This document shows positions 1 to 9,392 of a stretch of DNA of 64,000 nucleotides, in pieces. The notes beneath the pieces are model-generated. The model saw only the letters and a list, made by a program, of their open reading frames with translations. It made no database searches and had not been told where the DNA came from. The stretch comes from Mesonia hippocampi (GTDB lineage: Bacteria > Bacteroidota > Bacteroidia > Flavobacteriales > Flavobacteriaceae), in the NCBI RefSeq assembly GCF_014197445.1, contig NZ_JACIFO010000006.1, forward strand, positions 124,001 to 188,000. The letters are read 5' to 3'. Position numbers and translations under genes: made by a program. Position 1 is the stretch's first letter, and each line of letters opens with the position of its first letter.

Positions 1-1493
1 AAAAAGTAGTAAATACTTATTATTCCCACAAAACTTACAATGAGCATAGGCAAGTCAAAATAAATATTAGTAAAATGAAAAAAATCTTGCTTTCCAAAAA
101 ACGCAACACTATCTAATAAAAGCTGAACACAAAAAGCGTAAAAATCTGCTATAAATTCAGGTAAACTATTTGCTAAAGCTAATAAAAACACAAGAAGACT
201 TATACCTATAAAAAGTCCTAAAAAGGGAACAATAAGTAGATTGCTAAATAAGAATAAACCAGGAAATTGGTGAAAATAGTAAAGAATTAAAGGAAACACT
301 CCAAGCTGTGCCGAAAAGCTAACACATATTGTATCCCAGCCTAATTGTAAAAGCTTAAATTTAGAGTAAAACAATGGCCTAATTAAAGGTAAAAAGGCAA
401 CAATACTAATTACGGCACTATAGCTTAATTGGAAACCTACTTGAAGTAAAAGCTGCGGTTGATATAGCAAAAGGATAAAAAGTGACAAACAAAGCATATC
501 TAGCGTTTTACCTTTGGTATTCATGCTAAGACCAATAGCTACACAAGAAAACATAATTACAGCCCTAGAAACAGATGGCGAAAAGCCTACTACAAAGGCG
601 TAAGCCCATAAACAAAAAAGCTGCAAGCTTAAAGCTATATACCGCCCATATTTAAACCGATAGAAAGGAGAAAGCAAAAACCGTAAAAGCATTACAATAA
701 TCCCAATATGTAATCCCGATATGGCAAGAATATGAGCCAAACCCGCTTTAGAAAATTGTTGAGATATGCTCTTGTCTAAGGCTCTTTTTTGTCCCAGTAA
801 CATGGTTTTAATAATTGCTAATTGCGGCTGAGTAAAGTTGTATTGTTCTAATTTATTTTCAAGATGAGTTCTAAAATAATCGGCATAACTATAAATAGAT
901 TTTTTAGAATTTGTTGTTTGTATATGAGCGGGATGGGTGTAGAATATTTTATAAACACCTTTATCATTCATGTGCTTTTGGTAATCAAACCCAAAAGGAT
1001 TAAGCAGCGGGTAGAAATTAGAAAAGTTGCCAACACCTGTTACTTGCGTGCCGCGAATAATTTTTTTAGGAAAACTGTCTTTTTTAATTTTTAAAAGAAT
1101 TGAACCAGTAGCATTTTCGTTATTTGCTTCAATAACTTTAGCGATATAAGTTTGGTAGGAGCTACTTTCTTTTAATTCTTCTTTTATTTTTAATTTAACA
1201 GCAGCCGTTTCGGTTAAATTTCTATGTATATAATGCGTAGGTTTATATTGAGGAGAATGTAGCTTAGAGGTAAGAAATCCAAGTGCAATAAAGCACAGAA
1301 GTGCAATACAGCTAAAAAGATAATCTGTACTAAAAATAACTAGACTACGCCGGTACGCGACAACAAATAGCAGAATAACAAATGCCGCCCAATATATAGG
1401 TGCGTGACTAGTATTACTTGTTTGTAAGCCTAAAAAAACACCAATTACAAAAGCAATACTAAGGTAAAGTACAATGTTGTTCAGCAACTTCAT
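1..1493 (-). CDS. comEC: ComEC/Rec2 family DNA-uptake channel (3' end outside window)
   Basis: Inner-membrane channel that carries single-stranded DNA into the cytosol during natural transformation. The reading frame opens at ATG 1493 and runs without a stop to the window edge. It starts with several hydrophobic segments, then a soluble DUF4131-like stretch, then the Competence domain with GLAHILAISGLHIG and, further on, SPSVSRAVIM, both typical of ComEC. More membrane helices follow up to the edge. The metallo-beta-lactamase-like C-terminal part seen in many homologues would lie outside, and many Bacteroidota versions lack it. It is the last visible gene of a minus-strand run with surE, lpxB and a C40 lipoprotein; the gap to the C40 gene is 26 nt. 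Function follows from family membership. Confidence 0.9.
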   Translation of the reverse strand, partial: MKLLNNIVLYLSIAFVIGVFLGLQTSNTSHAPIYWAAFVILLFVVAYRRSLVIFSTDYLFSCIALLCFIALGFLTSKLHSPQYKPTHYIHRNLTETAAVKLKIKEELKESSSYQTYIAKVIEANNENATGSILLKIKKDSFPKKIIRGTQVTGVGNFSNFYPLLNPFGFDYQKHMNDKGVYKIFYTHPAHIQTTNSKKSIYSYADYFRTHLENKLEQYNFTQPQLAIIKTMLLGQKRALDKSISQQFSKAGLAHILAISGLHIGIIVMLLRFLLSPFYRFKYGRYIALSLQLFCLWAYAFVVGFSPSVSRAVIMFSCVAIGLSMNTKGKTLDMLCLSLFILLLYQPQLLLQVGFQLSYSAVISIVAFLPLIRPLFYSKFKLLQLGWDTICVSFSAQLGVFPLILYYFHQFPGLFLFSNLLIVPFLGLFIGISLLVFLLALANSLPEFIADFYAFCVQLLLDSVAFFGKQDFFHFTNIYFDLPMLIVSFVGIISIYYF

Positions 1494-1519
1494 GCTTAAA
1501 GTTACTGAAAATAAATTAA

Positions 1520-2020
1520 TTACAATAAACTACGGGCTTGTACAAATGCTTTATTCCAATAGCGTTCGTTTATAGAAGAAATAATAACCCCTTGTGAAGT
1601 AGAAGAATGAATAAACTGAACGTTAGGCGATTTACTAACCACAATTCCAACATGGTTTATTCTTTTTCGGTTTTTCTGTGTGCTAAAAAATAACAAATCG
1701 CCTATTTGAGCTTGTTTTAGTTTAATACGCTTGCCACGTGTAGCCATTTCTCTAGAAACCCTGGGCATACCAATCCCTTCATTAAGGAAAGAAACATATA
1801 CCAATCCAGAGCAATCCATACCTCTTTTGGTAGTTCCTCCAAATTTATATTTTGTTCCTAAAAAGCTTTTAGCATGTGTAGTTATTCTGTCTGCTTGGCT
1901 CGTGTTGCTGTAATTTGTTTGCGAGGTAGGGTTGTTTGCTTGTATTTTTTTACTTGTTCCGCAAGAGGTTACAGCAATTAATATTCCTATGAAAATAAAA
2001 GTTTTATAGATAAGTTTCAT
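1520..2020 (-). CDS. NlpC/P60 (C40) peptidoglycan hydrolase, lipoprotein
   Basis: Predicted cell-wall gamma-D-glutamyl-diamino acid endopeptidase, 166 aa. The N-terminus is a lipoprotein signal ending in a VTSC lipobox (Cys20). No acidic residues follow the Cys, so periplasm-facing retention is more likely than surface export. The C40 domain fills residues 50-166: catalytic Cys70 in MDCSG, His123 in INHVGI and a third polar residue near His138. The length matches single-domain Spr/NlpC-type enzymes, with no SH3 or LysM targeting module. It lies 9 nt after lpxB and 26 nt before comEC, so it is probably co-transcribed with both. Confidence 0.9.
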   Translation of the reverse strand: MKLIYKTFIFIGILIAVTSCGTSKKIQANNPTSQTNYSNTSQADRITTHAKSFLGTKYKFGGTTKRGMDCSGLVYVSFLNEGIGMPRVSREMATRGKRIKLKQAQIGDLLFFSTQKNRKRINHVGIVVSKSPNVQFIHSSTSQGVIISSINERYWNKAFVQARSLL

Positions 2021-2029
2021 GTTTATAGG

Positions 2030-3145
2030 CTATGGGTTTAGGTTTTTGTAGATAAGTTTAGCTGTGTGTGTGCTGGCGCCAACTCCGCCTAATTTATCTT
2101 TTAATATTTTATATTCTTGTAGTAAAGTATTTCTGTGATCTGGATTTAAAAGCTTTTGTAATTCGTTGGTAAGGTTTTTCTCATTAAAATCATTTTGAAT
2201 TAATTCTTTCACCACCTCTTTATCCATAATTAAGTTTACTAACGAGATATAATTGAGTTTTATAATGCGCTTTGCAATATGGTAAGAAATATAACTGCCT
2301 TTATAGCAAACTACTTCCGGGACGCTAAAAAGAGCGGTTTCGAGTGTGGCTGTTCCCGAGGTTACCATGGCAGCAGTGGCTACTTCTAGTAGGTTGTAAG
2401 TATCGTTCATTACCAAATGAATTTGATTTTTTTCCAAAAATGGCGTGTAGAATTCACGTTGTTGGCTAGGAGCTCCTGCAATTATAAATTGATAAGATGG
2501 GAAATGCTTTGTAACCTGAAGCATGGTGTTTAGCATTTTGGTAATTTCTTGCTTTCGGCTTCCTGGCAAAATCGCAATTATAGGTTTGTTAGGAAGCTTA
2601 TGTTTTTCTATGAAATTAGCAAAACTAATGTGGGTTCTGTTGCTTATGGCATCAAGCAGAGGGTGCCCTACAAAATGTACTGGATAGTGGTGTTTTTTTT
2701 CGTAAAAATCTTTCTCGAAAGGTAATATTACGTACATTTCATCGATATCTCGTTTTATAGATTTAATTCTATTTTCTTTCCAAGCCCATATTTGTGGAGA
2801 AATATAATAATGTGTTTTATATCCTTGTTGTTTTGCCCATTTTGCTATTCTTAAATTAAAACCAGGGTAGTCTATAAAGATAATAGCATCGGGTTTATAT
2901 GCTTCAATATCTTTTTTACATAATGAAATATTCTTAAAAATAGTACGAAGGTTAGCCAGTACCTCTACAAAGCCCATAAACGCTAAATCGTGATAATGCT
3001 TTACAAGGGTTCCGCCAACTTGTTGCATCAAATCGCCACCCCAAAACCTAAAATCAGCATGAGTGTCGGTTTTTTTTAAAGCTTTCATAAGGTTGGCTCC
3101 GTGTAAATCTCCAGAAGCTTCGCCTGCAATTAAGTAGTATTTCAT
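2030..3145 (-). CDS. lpxB: Lipid-A-disaccharide synthase
   Basis: Glycosyltransferase family 19 enzyme that joins UDP-2,3-diacylglucosamine to lipid X, forming the lipid A disaccharide at the inner face of the cytoplasmic membrane. The 371 aa are normal for the family. Family signatures seen are GEASGDLHGA at residues 8-17, FWGGDLMQQVGG near 34, the conserved ISPQIWAWKENR in the middle and the nucleotide-sugar-binding LPGSRKQEI. The surE-small protein-lpxB order is one I recall from other Flavobacteriaceae. It is probably expressed with the genes on either side. Confidence 0.96.
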   Translation of the reverse strand: MKYYLIAGEASGDLHGANLMKALKKTDTHADFRFWGGDLMQQVGGTLVKHYHDLAFMGFVEVLANLRTIFKNISLCKKDIEAYKPDAIIFIDYPGFNLRIAKWAKQQGYKTHYYISPQIWAWKENRIKSIKRDIDEMYVILPFEKDFYEKKHHYPVHFVGHPLLDAISNRTHISFANFIEKHKLPNKPIIAILPGSRKQEITKMLNTMLQVTKHFPSYQFIIAGAPSQQREFYTPFLEKNQIHLVMNDTYNLLEVATAAMVTSGTATLETALFSVPEVVCYKGSYISYHIAKRIIKLNYISLVNLIMDKEVVKELIQNDFNEKNLTNELQKLLNPDHRNTLLQEYKILKDKLGGVGASTHTAKLIYKNLNP

Positions 3146-3210
3146 TGATTCTAAATTTCTTTACATTAACTAATTGTGTAAGGCTAATTTGTTTATGCCT
3201 GTAATAAGCG

Positions 3211-3492
3211 TTAAATTATTTTTGTAATAATAATAACTAAGGCAGCAAAAATACTGGCAATAAGTACACCTCGGCTACGATAGGGTTTGTTTTTTCTCAA
3301 GAACACAAAAAACGGAAGGAAGTTAAGGATGGCGCCAAGAGAAATAATACTGCCAAGATAACCCTCTTCGTAACTTATTTCGAGTGTTGTTGTGAGTCCG
3401 TATTTAGAAAATGCAGAAATGTAAATAAACATTCCAACAAGGTTGGCAGCAATTCCAACAATAAAGCCTATAAAAATCTCTTTTTTAATCAT
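3211..3492 (-). CDS. Small three-helix membrane protein between surE and lpxB
   Basis: Not recognised as a named family. The protein has 93 aa and three strongly hydrophobic segments at about residues 7-28, 48-65 and 74-92, so it is an integral membrane protein, with Gly-rich first helix FIGFIVGIAANLVGMFIY. Its ATG lies inside the end of surE (8-nt overlap), which indicates translational coupling. lpxB follows 65 nt downstream. The context suggests an envelope role, but nothing in the sequence gives an activity. Confidence 0.75.
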   Translation of the reverse strand: MIKKEIFIGFIVGIAANLVGMFIYISAFSKYGLTTTLEISYEEGYLGSIISLGAILNFLPFFVFLRKNKPYRSRGVLIASIFAALVIIITKII

Positions 3493-4270
3493 TTAAGTTC
3501 CAGTTTTCTAGTTCTTTTATGGTTTTGTGAGCGGTTAAATCAAATTGTATTGGTACAACCGATACATAACCATTTGCCAAGTTATATTCATCGGTATCGG
3601 TGCCTTTATCTTCGTTGATAAAACTTCCTGTTAGCCAATAATAGTCGCGTCCTTGCGGATTGGTACGTTTATCAAATTTTTCTACCCAATGTGCTTTAGC
3701 TTGTCTGCATATTTTTATTCCTTTTATTTCCTCTTTAGGTAATTTAGGGAAGTTTACATTAAGCACAACACCTTCTGGGAGTCCGTTTTTTAAAACTTCT
3801 TCAGTGATACGTTTAACATAAGCTGTTGTAGGTTCAAAATCTGCTGCTAACGAATAGTCTAGTAAAGAAAACCCAATAGCAGGGATTCCTTCTGTACCAG
3901 CTTCTACGGCTGCACTCATGGTTCCAGAATAGATAACGTTTATCGAGGAGTTTGAGCCGTGATTAATTCCGCTAACACAAATATCAGGTTTACGGTGTAA
4001 AATTTCTTGTTTAGCAATTTTTACACAATCGGCAGGTGTTCCCGAGCAGCTGTATTCTTTATGGTTTTCGTTTTCATTTACAGTAATTAAATCGCAATAC
4101 AGGTTATCGTTAAGTGTAATGGCATGCCCCATACCGCTTTGCGGGCTATCTGGAGCTATGACTACAACATCGCCAATTTCTTTCATAATTTTAATAAGGT
4201 GGCGTATTCCTGGAGCGGTAATACCGTCATCGTTGGTAACTAATATAAGTGGCTTTTCGTTCTTCATCAT
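3485..4270 (-). CDS. surE: 5'/3'-nucleotidase SurE
   Basis: Metal-dependent nucleoside-monophosphate phosphatase linked to stationary-phase survival, 261 aa and cytosolic. The N-terminal LVTNDDGITAPGI carries the metal-binding Asp pair (Asp14, Asp15). SGINHGSNSS and the SGTMSAAVEA stretch complete the usual active site. Two adjacent Met codons open the frame (4270 and 4267); either may be used. It is first in the minus-strand group surE-membrane protein-lpxB-C40-comEC, and overlaps the following small gene by 8 nt. Confidence 0.96.
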   Translation of the reverse strand: MMKNEKPLILVTNDDGITAPGIRHLIKIMKEIGDVVVIAPDSPQSGMGHAITLNDNLYCDLITVNENENHKEYSCSGTPADCVKIAKQEILHRKPDICVSGINHGSNSSINVIYSGTMSAAVEAGTEGIPAIGFSLLDYSLAADFEPTTAYVKRITEEVLKNGLPEGVVLNVNFPKLPKEEIKGIKICRQAKAHWVEKFDKRTNPQGRDYYWLTGSFINEDKGTDTDEYNLANGYVSVVPIQFDLTAHKTIKELENWNLND

Positions 4271-4455
4271 TAAAAAATTATAGCAGCTAAAATAAACAAA
4301 TTAATAGAGAAAATCTTTTAGATATAAGCGAAGCTTAAAAAGGTTTAGGTATATTTTAATAAATGGAATAAAAAAAAATAGTACTTTTAGAAATTTGAGT
4401 AAAACTTGTGTATTTGGCACAATTTTAGGATACTTGTTTTTAAAGATACTTGATA

Positions 4456-6606
4456 ATGAAATTTTATAAATTTATGAAAAGCAATTATAAACTCTTTTTA
4501 TTAGTTTTAGTTTTAGCAGTAGCTTCTTGCAGCTTTACTTCTAATAAAATAGACGCTAACGGAGATAAAGATGAAGTACTATTAGAGCTAATTACGTTTG
4601 TTATTAATAAAGGGCATTATAATCCAAAATTAATCGATAAGGAGTTTTCAGAAAATGTATTTGATAATTATTTAAATGCTATAGATTCTCGCAAACGTTT
4701 TTTCTTGGCTAAAGATGTTGAAGAGTTTTCGGTGTTTAGAGATAAATTAGACGAAGAGATTAAAAACCACAAACTAGATTTTTTTAAATTAACCTACGGA
4801 AGGTTACAAGAACGCATCGCAGAATCTCGCCTGTTTTATCAAGAAATTTTAGCCAAACCTTTTGATTTTGCTAAAGAAGAAAACATATCTACCGATTATG
4901 AAAATATGGAATACGCTACGAGTAAAGCCGATTTGAAAGAGCATTGGCGTAAACAATTAAAATTTTCGGTTTTAGGAAATTACTACGACTTAAAGAAGGA
5001 TGAAGAAAAACAACAAGAAAAAGACGAGAATTATACTCCAAAAACAGACGAAGAATTAGAGAAAGAAGCTCGTGAAGCTACAAAAAATTCGTACGATGAG
5101 TTTTATGATTTAAACGATGATTTAAAACGAAAAGATTGGTTTTCGGTTTACATCAATACCATTGTAGAGGAGTTTGACCCGCATACCTCATATTTTGCTC
5201 CAAGAGATAAAGAACGTTTCGATATCCAGATGTCGGGGAGCCTAGAAGGAATAGGAGCACGGCTTCAGAAAAAAATGGATAACATAAAAATAATAGGAAT
5301 TATTTCTGGAGGACCCGCATGGCGAAATGAGCAATTAGAAGTTGGCGATTTAATTCAGAAAGTAAAACAAGAAGATGAAGAAGAGGCCGTTAGCATTATC
5401 GGAATGCCGCTAGAAGATGCCGTACAACTAATTAAAGGCCCAAAAGGAACCAAAGTAACCTTAACCGTAAAAAAAGTAGATGGCACCATCGAAGATATTA
5501 CGCTCGAACGTGATATAGTAGAGATTGAAGAAACTTATGCGAAATCTACAACTGTAGAAAAAGAAAACCACACCTATGGATTAATCAATTTGCCAAGTTT
5601 TTATTTCAATATGGAAGATGCGAAGGAACGTAACGCAGCATCTGATATTAAAGAAGAAATTATCCGCCTGAAAAAAGAAAACATAGAAGGTCTGGTAATC
5701 GATTTACGTAATAATGGAGGTGGCTCTCTAGCAACAGTAATAGAAATTGCGGGGATGTTTATTGAGCAAGGACCTGTTGTACAAGTTAGAAGCGGTAACG
5801 GAAACAGAGAAACACTTCGAGATAAAAACAAAGAAATACTTTGGGACGGTCCCCTAGTTATTCTAGTAAACGAGTTGTCGGCATCTGCTTCAGAAATTTT
5901 AGCAGCCGCTATGCAAGATTATGAGCGTGCTATTGTAATAGGAAGTAAACAAACCTACGGGAAAGGAACAGTACAACGCGTAATGGATTTAAATAGCTTT
6001 TTACGAAATAGTAATCTTGGCGATATGGGAGCTTTAAAAATTACTATGCAAAAATTCTATCGTATTAATGGAGGTTCTACTCAATTGGAAGGCGTAAAAA
6101 GCGATGTTGTAGTTCCAGACCGCTATAGCTATATAGATGTGGGAGAAAAAGATATGAATAACCCGTTGCCTTGGGATCAAATACAGCCTGCAAAATATGA
6201 AAAATGGAAAGGTTATAGCGATTTTAAAGAAACCATCGCGCAGAGTATAAAAAGAATGGCAGAAAGCAAGCAATTACGATTAATAGACGAAAGTGCACGT
6301 TGGATTAAAAAACAACGAGACGAAACAACATACGCATTAAGTTATGAGGCTTTTAAAATAGATACCGAAGCTCGTGAAAAACAGGCTAAACATTTTGAAA
6401 AGATAGATGATTATGAAACTAACTTAAGCTTTAAAAGCCTTCCTTACGAGATTGCGCTAATGAAAACAGATTCAACACTTACCAAAAAGAGGGAACGTTG
6501 GCATACCAGTTTAAGCAAAGATGTTTATGTAGAAGAAGCCGTAAATGTACTTAATGATTTATATATTCATAAAAAAACATCTAAAATGGCAGGAGCAAGA
6601 CCTTAA
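4456..6606 (+). CDS. prc: Carboxy-terminal processing protease (Tsp/Prc, S41)
   Basis: Periplasmic serine protease that degrades or trims proteins from their C-termini, about 716 aa. I chose ATG 4456; a TTG at 4450 is in frame but less likely. The N-terminal signal ends in a lipobox-like AVASCS, suggesting a lipoprotein. An N-terminal Tsp helical domain is followed by a PDZ domain at about 240-330 (IGARLQKK, IISGGPAW). The catalytic region has SASASEILAAAMQDY with the nucleophile Ser and GKGTVQ with the general-base Lys, as in E. coli Tsp. A C-terminal DUF3340-like helical region follows. The ABC permease starts 9 nt downstream. Confidence 0.96.
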   Translation: MKFYKFMKSNYKLFLLVLVLAVASCSFTSNKIDANGDKDEVLLELITFVINKGHYNPKLIDKEFSENVFDNYLNAIDSRKRFFLAKDVEEFSVFRDKLDEEIKNHKLDFFKLTYGRLQERIAESRLFYQEILAKPFDFAKEENISTDYENMEYATSKADLKEHWRKQLKFSVLGNYYDLKKDEEKQQEKDENYTPKTDEELEKEAREATKNSYDEFYDLNDDLKRKDWFSVYINTIVEEFDPHTSYFAPRDKERFDIQMSGSLEGIGARLQKKMDNIKIIGIISGGPAWRNEQLEVGDLIQKVKQEDEEEAVSIIGMPLEDAVQLIKGPKGTKVTLTVKKVDGTIEDITLERDIVEIEETYAKSTTVEKENHTYGLINLPSFYFNMEDAKERNAASDIKEEIIRLKKENIEGLVIDLRNNGGGSLATVIEIAGMFIEQGPVVQVRSGNGNRETLRDKNKEILWDGPLVILVNELSASASEILAAAMQDYERAIVIGSKQTYGKGTVQRVMDLNSFLRNSNLGDMGALKITMQKFYRINGGSTQLEGVKSDVVVPDRYSYIDVGEKDMNNPLPWDQIQPAKYEKWKGYSDFKETIAQSIKRMAESKQLRLIDESARWIKKQRDETTYALSYEAFKIDTEAREKQAKHFEKIDDYETNLSFKSLPYEIALMKTDSTLTKKRERWHTSLSKDVYVEEAVNVLNDLYIHKKTSKMAGARP

Positions 6607-6614
6607 TTAGCTTT

Positions 6615-7727
6615 ATGCAAACAAGAAGTTCTCAATCTTTATCACAATTAGCGCTCCAAAAGTTTAAAAAAAACTTTTGGGGCGTTTTGAGTTTCTGGTT
6701 TATTATTGCTTGTGCTGTAATCGCTATTTTTGCTTATGCTTTGGCACCAGATAAAACAATGTATGCTAACCAAATGCACTTGCCTATACACTCTAAGCCG
6801 CCAGGGTTTCAGGTGCAAATGCTAGAAGTTCCTCAGAGAAAACACATAGAGCAATCTTGGTTTAGTAAAACACTATCAGGTGATAAAAATCCAAAATTGC
6901 AAATCCCTGTTCAATCGTATGAATTTTTAAACGATAGCTTAAAGATTATTCCGTATAACACAGATAAGCTGCAAACAGCACCTGTTTTTTATTCCTTGCC
7001 TGAGGTTTTCTCATCGGATGATAAGGCATTTGTAAAGGATAAATTTATAAGTAAAAAAACATTTGTATTAGGAACCGATAAATATGGCCGGGACTTACTT
7101 AGTAGGCTGCTTGTTGGTACTCGAATTTCTTTTTCTATTGGTTTTGTAGCTGTTTTTATATCGCTATTTATAGGCGTTTTTTTAGGGGCTTTTGCAGGAT
7201 ATTTTGGCGGGAAAGTAGATGCCGTAATCATGTGGCTTATCAATGTAGCATGGTCTATTCCTACATTACTGCTCGTAATCGCCATTACGCTAGCAATTGG
7301 GAAGGGCTTTTGGCAAGTTTTTATTGCTGTTGGGCTTACCATGTGGGTAGAGGTGGCACGAGTTGTAAGAGGACAAGTACTTGGGTTAAAAAAATTACAA
7401 TATGTAACGGCAGCAAAAGCACTAGGGTTTGGGCATTTGCGTATTATTAGTAAACATATATTGCCTAATATTATGGCGCCTGTAATTGTTATTTCTGCAG
7501 CTAATTTTGCGGCAGCAATTCTTATCGAGAGCGGATTGAGTTTCTTGGGGATAGGGGCGCAGCCTCCTATTCCTAGCTGGGGAGGAATGATAAAAGACCA
7601 TTACAGTTATATTATTTTAGGAAAAGCCTATTTAGCTTTAATCCCAGGCGTGGCCATTATGAGTCTTGTGATGGCTTTTATGCTTTTTGGAAATGCACTT
7701 CGGGATGCTTTGGATGTAAAAAATTAA
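6615..7727 (+). CDS. Peptide/nickel-type ABC transporter permease (DppC/OppC family), no partners nearby
   Basis: Inner-membrane permease of an Opp/Dpp-type importer, 370 aa. One N-terminal helix (about 25-47) is followed by roughly 110 periplasmic residues, then LGTDKYGRDLLSRLL, the conserved entry to the BPD_transp_1 domain. That domain has five helices and the EAA-type coupling loop AAKALGFGHLRIISKHILPN, which contacts the ATPase. The periplasmic insert is longer than in E. coli DppC. No second permease, ATPase or binding protein lies in the window, so the partners must be elsewhere. It begins 9 nt after prc and is probably co-transcribed with it. The substrate is unknown. Confidence 0.88.
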   Translation: MQTRSSQSLSQLALQKFKKNFWGVLSFWFIIACAVIAIFAYALAPDKTMYANQMHLPIHSKPPGFQVQMLEVPQRKHIEQSWFSKTLSGDKNPKLQIPVQSYEFLNDSLKIIPYNTDKLQTAPVFYSLPEVFSSDDKAFVKDKFISKKTFVLGTDKYGRDLLSRLLVGTRISFSIGFVAVFISLFIGVFLGAFAGYFGGKVDAVIMWLINVAWSIPTLLLVIAITLAIGKGFWQVFIAVGLTMWVEVARVVRGQVLGLKKLQYVTAAKALGFGHLRIISKHILPNIMAPVIVISAANFAAAILIESGLSFLGIGAQPPIPSWGGMIKDHYSYIILGKAYLALIPGVAIMSLVMAFMLFGNALRDALDVKN

Positions 7728-7754
7728 TAATTATCTTTAACTTAAAAATACCAG

Positions 7755-8144
7755 ATGAGTTCTATTTTCACTAAAATCGTACAGGGAGAAATACCTGCTT
7801 ATAAAATCTTAGAGAATGATGATTTTCTTGCTTTTCTAGATGTTAGACCTAATGCTAAAGGACATACGCTTTGTATTCCTAAAAAAGAAGTAGATAAAAT
7901 ATTTGATCTCGAAGAAGATACTTATTTAGCGCTAATGGCTTTTTCTAGAAAAGTAGCCAAAGCGATAGAAAAAGCTATTCCGTGTAAACGTGTAGGGATG
8001 GCCGCTGTAGGTTTAGAAGTTCCGCATGTTCATGTACACCTTATTCCTCTTAATGAAATGAACGATATGAATTTTGCTCAACACATGGCCTTATCGGAAG
8101 AAGAGTTTAAAGAAGTGGCAAGGTTAATTAAAAATCAGCTTTAA
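7755..8144 (+). CDS. HIT family nucleotide-binding protein
   Basis: Small cytosolic histidine-triad hydrolase/transferase acting on nucleoside phosphoramidates or dinucleotides; the physiological substrate is not predictable. The 129 aa form one HIT domain with the catalytic triad motif VPHVHVHLIPL near the C-terminus and the N-terminal FTKIVQGEIPAYKI typical of HINT-like proteins. It follows the ABC permease by 27 nt. Its stop lies 1 nt from the stop of the convergent histidine kinase, with no room for a terminator between them. Confidence 0.93.
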   Translation: MSSIFTKIVQGEIPAYKILENDDFLAFLDVRPNAKGHTLCIPKKEVDKIFDLEEDTYLALMAFSRKVAKAIEKAIPCKRVGMAAVGLEVPHVHVHLIPLNEMNDMNFAQHMALSEEEFKEVARLIKNQL

Positions 8145-8145
8145 G

Positions 8146-9285
8146 CTATTTTTTTATTTTAATCTCGAAGGTTGTGCCTTGTTGAGGCTCGCTTTTTAGG
8201 ACTTTTATCTTGCCCTTGTGGTATTCTTCTACAATGCGTTTGGTAAGAGAAAGCCCTAAGCCCCAACCGCGTTTTTTAGTTGTGAAACCAGGTTTAAAAA
8301 TAGAGTTAAAATCTCTTTTCGGGATACCTTTTCCGTTATCTTTAATAAGTAAGAAAACCCAATCTTGGTTTTCTGTGATTTTAAGTTCTATAAAACCTCT
8401 TCCTTTTACGGCATCTATGGCATTTTTAACTAAGTTTTCTATCGCCCAACTAAAAAGTTGCGGGTTGAGGTTTACCCATATAGGATGCTCTGGGAGGATT
8501 AATGAGAATTCAATTAATTTGGAGCTTCTTGCCGTTAAGTAATTGTAGGTGTTTTGCGTGGCTTCTATAAAGTTAGAACGGTGCAGCTCTGGTAAAGAGC
8601 CTATTTTTGAAAACCTATCGGTTATAATTTGTAAACGGTCTATGTCTTTTTCCATTTCTGTAACATAAGAAGCGGGAATATTTTCTGTTTTTAATAATTC
8701 TATCCAGCCTACTAACGAGGATAAGGGAGTGCCTATTTGGTGTGCCGTTTCTTTTGCCATTCCTGCCCAAAGCTTATTTTGTTCGTTAGATTTTTCTGTG
8801 GTATAGAAATAATATAAAATGGCTAAAAACAGTAGGATGATTACTAAAACTATAAGCGGAAAAAGTTTTAATTTATTAAGAAGTTTTGAGTTGCCGTAGT
8901 AGATAATGTGTATTAGTTCTTTGTTTTCTTTAATTTCTATTGGGGTATATTCAGAGGAGAATTTGGTAGCAAGGTTTTTTATTTTTTTGTCTGAATTCAC
9001 TTTGTTTTGAGCAATGTTTCTGGTAGAGTAAGTATCTTCCTTTACAAAGTAGATAATCATAGGAGTTGTATTGTTTTCTACCAAAACAGATAATTTGTCG
9101 GGGTCATTAAAATCACTTTTTGCTATTTCTGAAAACGTGTTTACCCAAATTTTCATTTTCAGTTGTTCTTCTTGCTTTAGCTTGTTGTAAAAAATGCTCA
9201 TATTCCAGATAATAAGTCCAATAATACTCACCGAGGAGCAAATAATAAAAGCTTTGATAAACTTGGCTTGAGAGAAGAAGCGCAT
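8146..9285 (-). CDS. Orphan membrane sensor histidine kinase
   Basis: Two-component sensor kinase, 379 aa. Helix 1 (about 11-32) and helix 2 (about 141-161) bracket a periplasmic sensor of some 110 residues without a recognisable fold. There is no HAMP domain between helix 2 and the dimerisation domain. The H-box is KETAHQIGTPLSSLVGW with phospho-acceptor His182. The N-box (ENLVKNAIDAVKG), G1 (DNGKGIP) and G2 (GWGLGLSLTKRI) are intact, so it should be active. No response regulator is adjacent. The likely promoter, TAATTTTG on the minus strand, is at 9311-9318. Confidence 0.92.
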   Translation of the reverse strand: MRFFSQAKFIKAFIICSSVSIIGLIIWNMSIFYNKLKQEEQLKMKIWVNTFSEIAKSDFNDPDKLSVLVENNTTPMIIYFVKEDTYSTRNIAQNKVNSDKKIKNLATKFSSEYTPIEIKENKELIHIIYYGNSKLLNKLKLFPLIVLVIILLFLAILYYFYTTEKSNEQNKLWAGMAKETAHQIGTPLSSLVGWIELLKTENIPASYVTEMEKDIDRLQIITDRFSKIGSLPELHRSNFIEATQNTYNYLTARSSKLIEFSLILPEHPIWVNLNPQLFSWAIENLVKNAIDAVKGRGFIELKITENQDWVFLLIKDNGKGIPKRDFNSIFKPGFTTKKRGWGLGLSLTKRIVEEYHKGKIKVLKSEPQQGTTFEIKIKK

Positions 9286-9310
9286 CTGGATATTTTTATA
9301 ATTAAAGGTA

Positions 9311-9318
9311 CAAAATTA
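9311..9318 (-). promoter_or_regulatory. Candidate -7 box for the histidine kinase
   Basis: Minus-strand TAATTTTG matches the Bacteroidota -7 consensus TAnnTTTG, 26 bp upstream of the ATG at 9285. I see no convincing TTG at the -33 position, so support is partial. Confidence 0.4.
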
Positions 9319-9366
9319 TTCATAATTAATCTTTCGTTTATATTTTTCATTCCTTTTTTGATTAAT

Positions 9367-9374
9367 TACCTTTG
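9367..9374 (+). promoter_or_regulatory. Candidate -7 box for the flavin reductase-like gene
   Basis: TACCTTTG matches TAnnTTTG and ends 18 bp before ATG 9393. No clear TTG lies about 20 bp upstream. It would drive the two-gene unit flavin reductase-DUF3127. Confidence 0.45.
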
Positions 9375-9392
9375 CCAAAATCGTAAAAAACT

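Noticed and set aside
864-1094. 76-codon open frame on the plus strand
   Set aside because: It lies antisense inside comEC, whose protein sequence is clearly conserved, and the encoded peptide resembles nothing.
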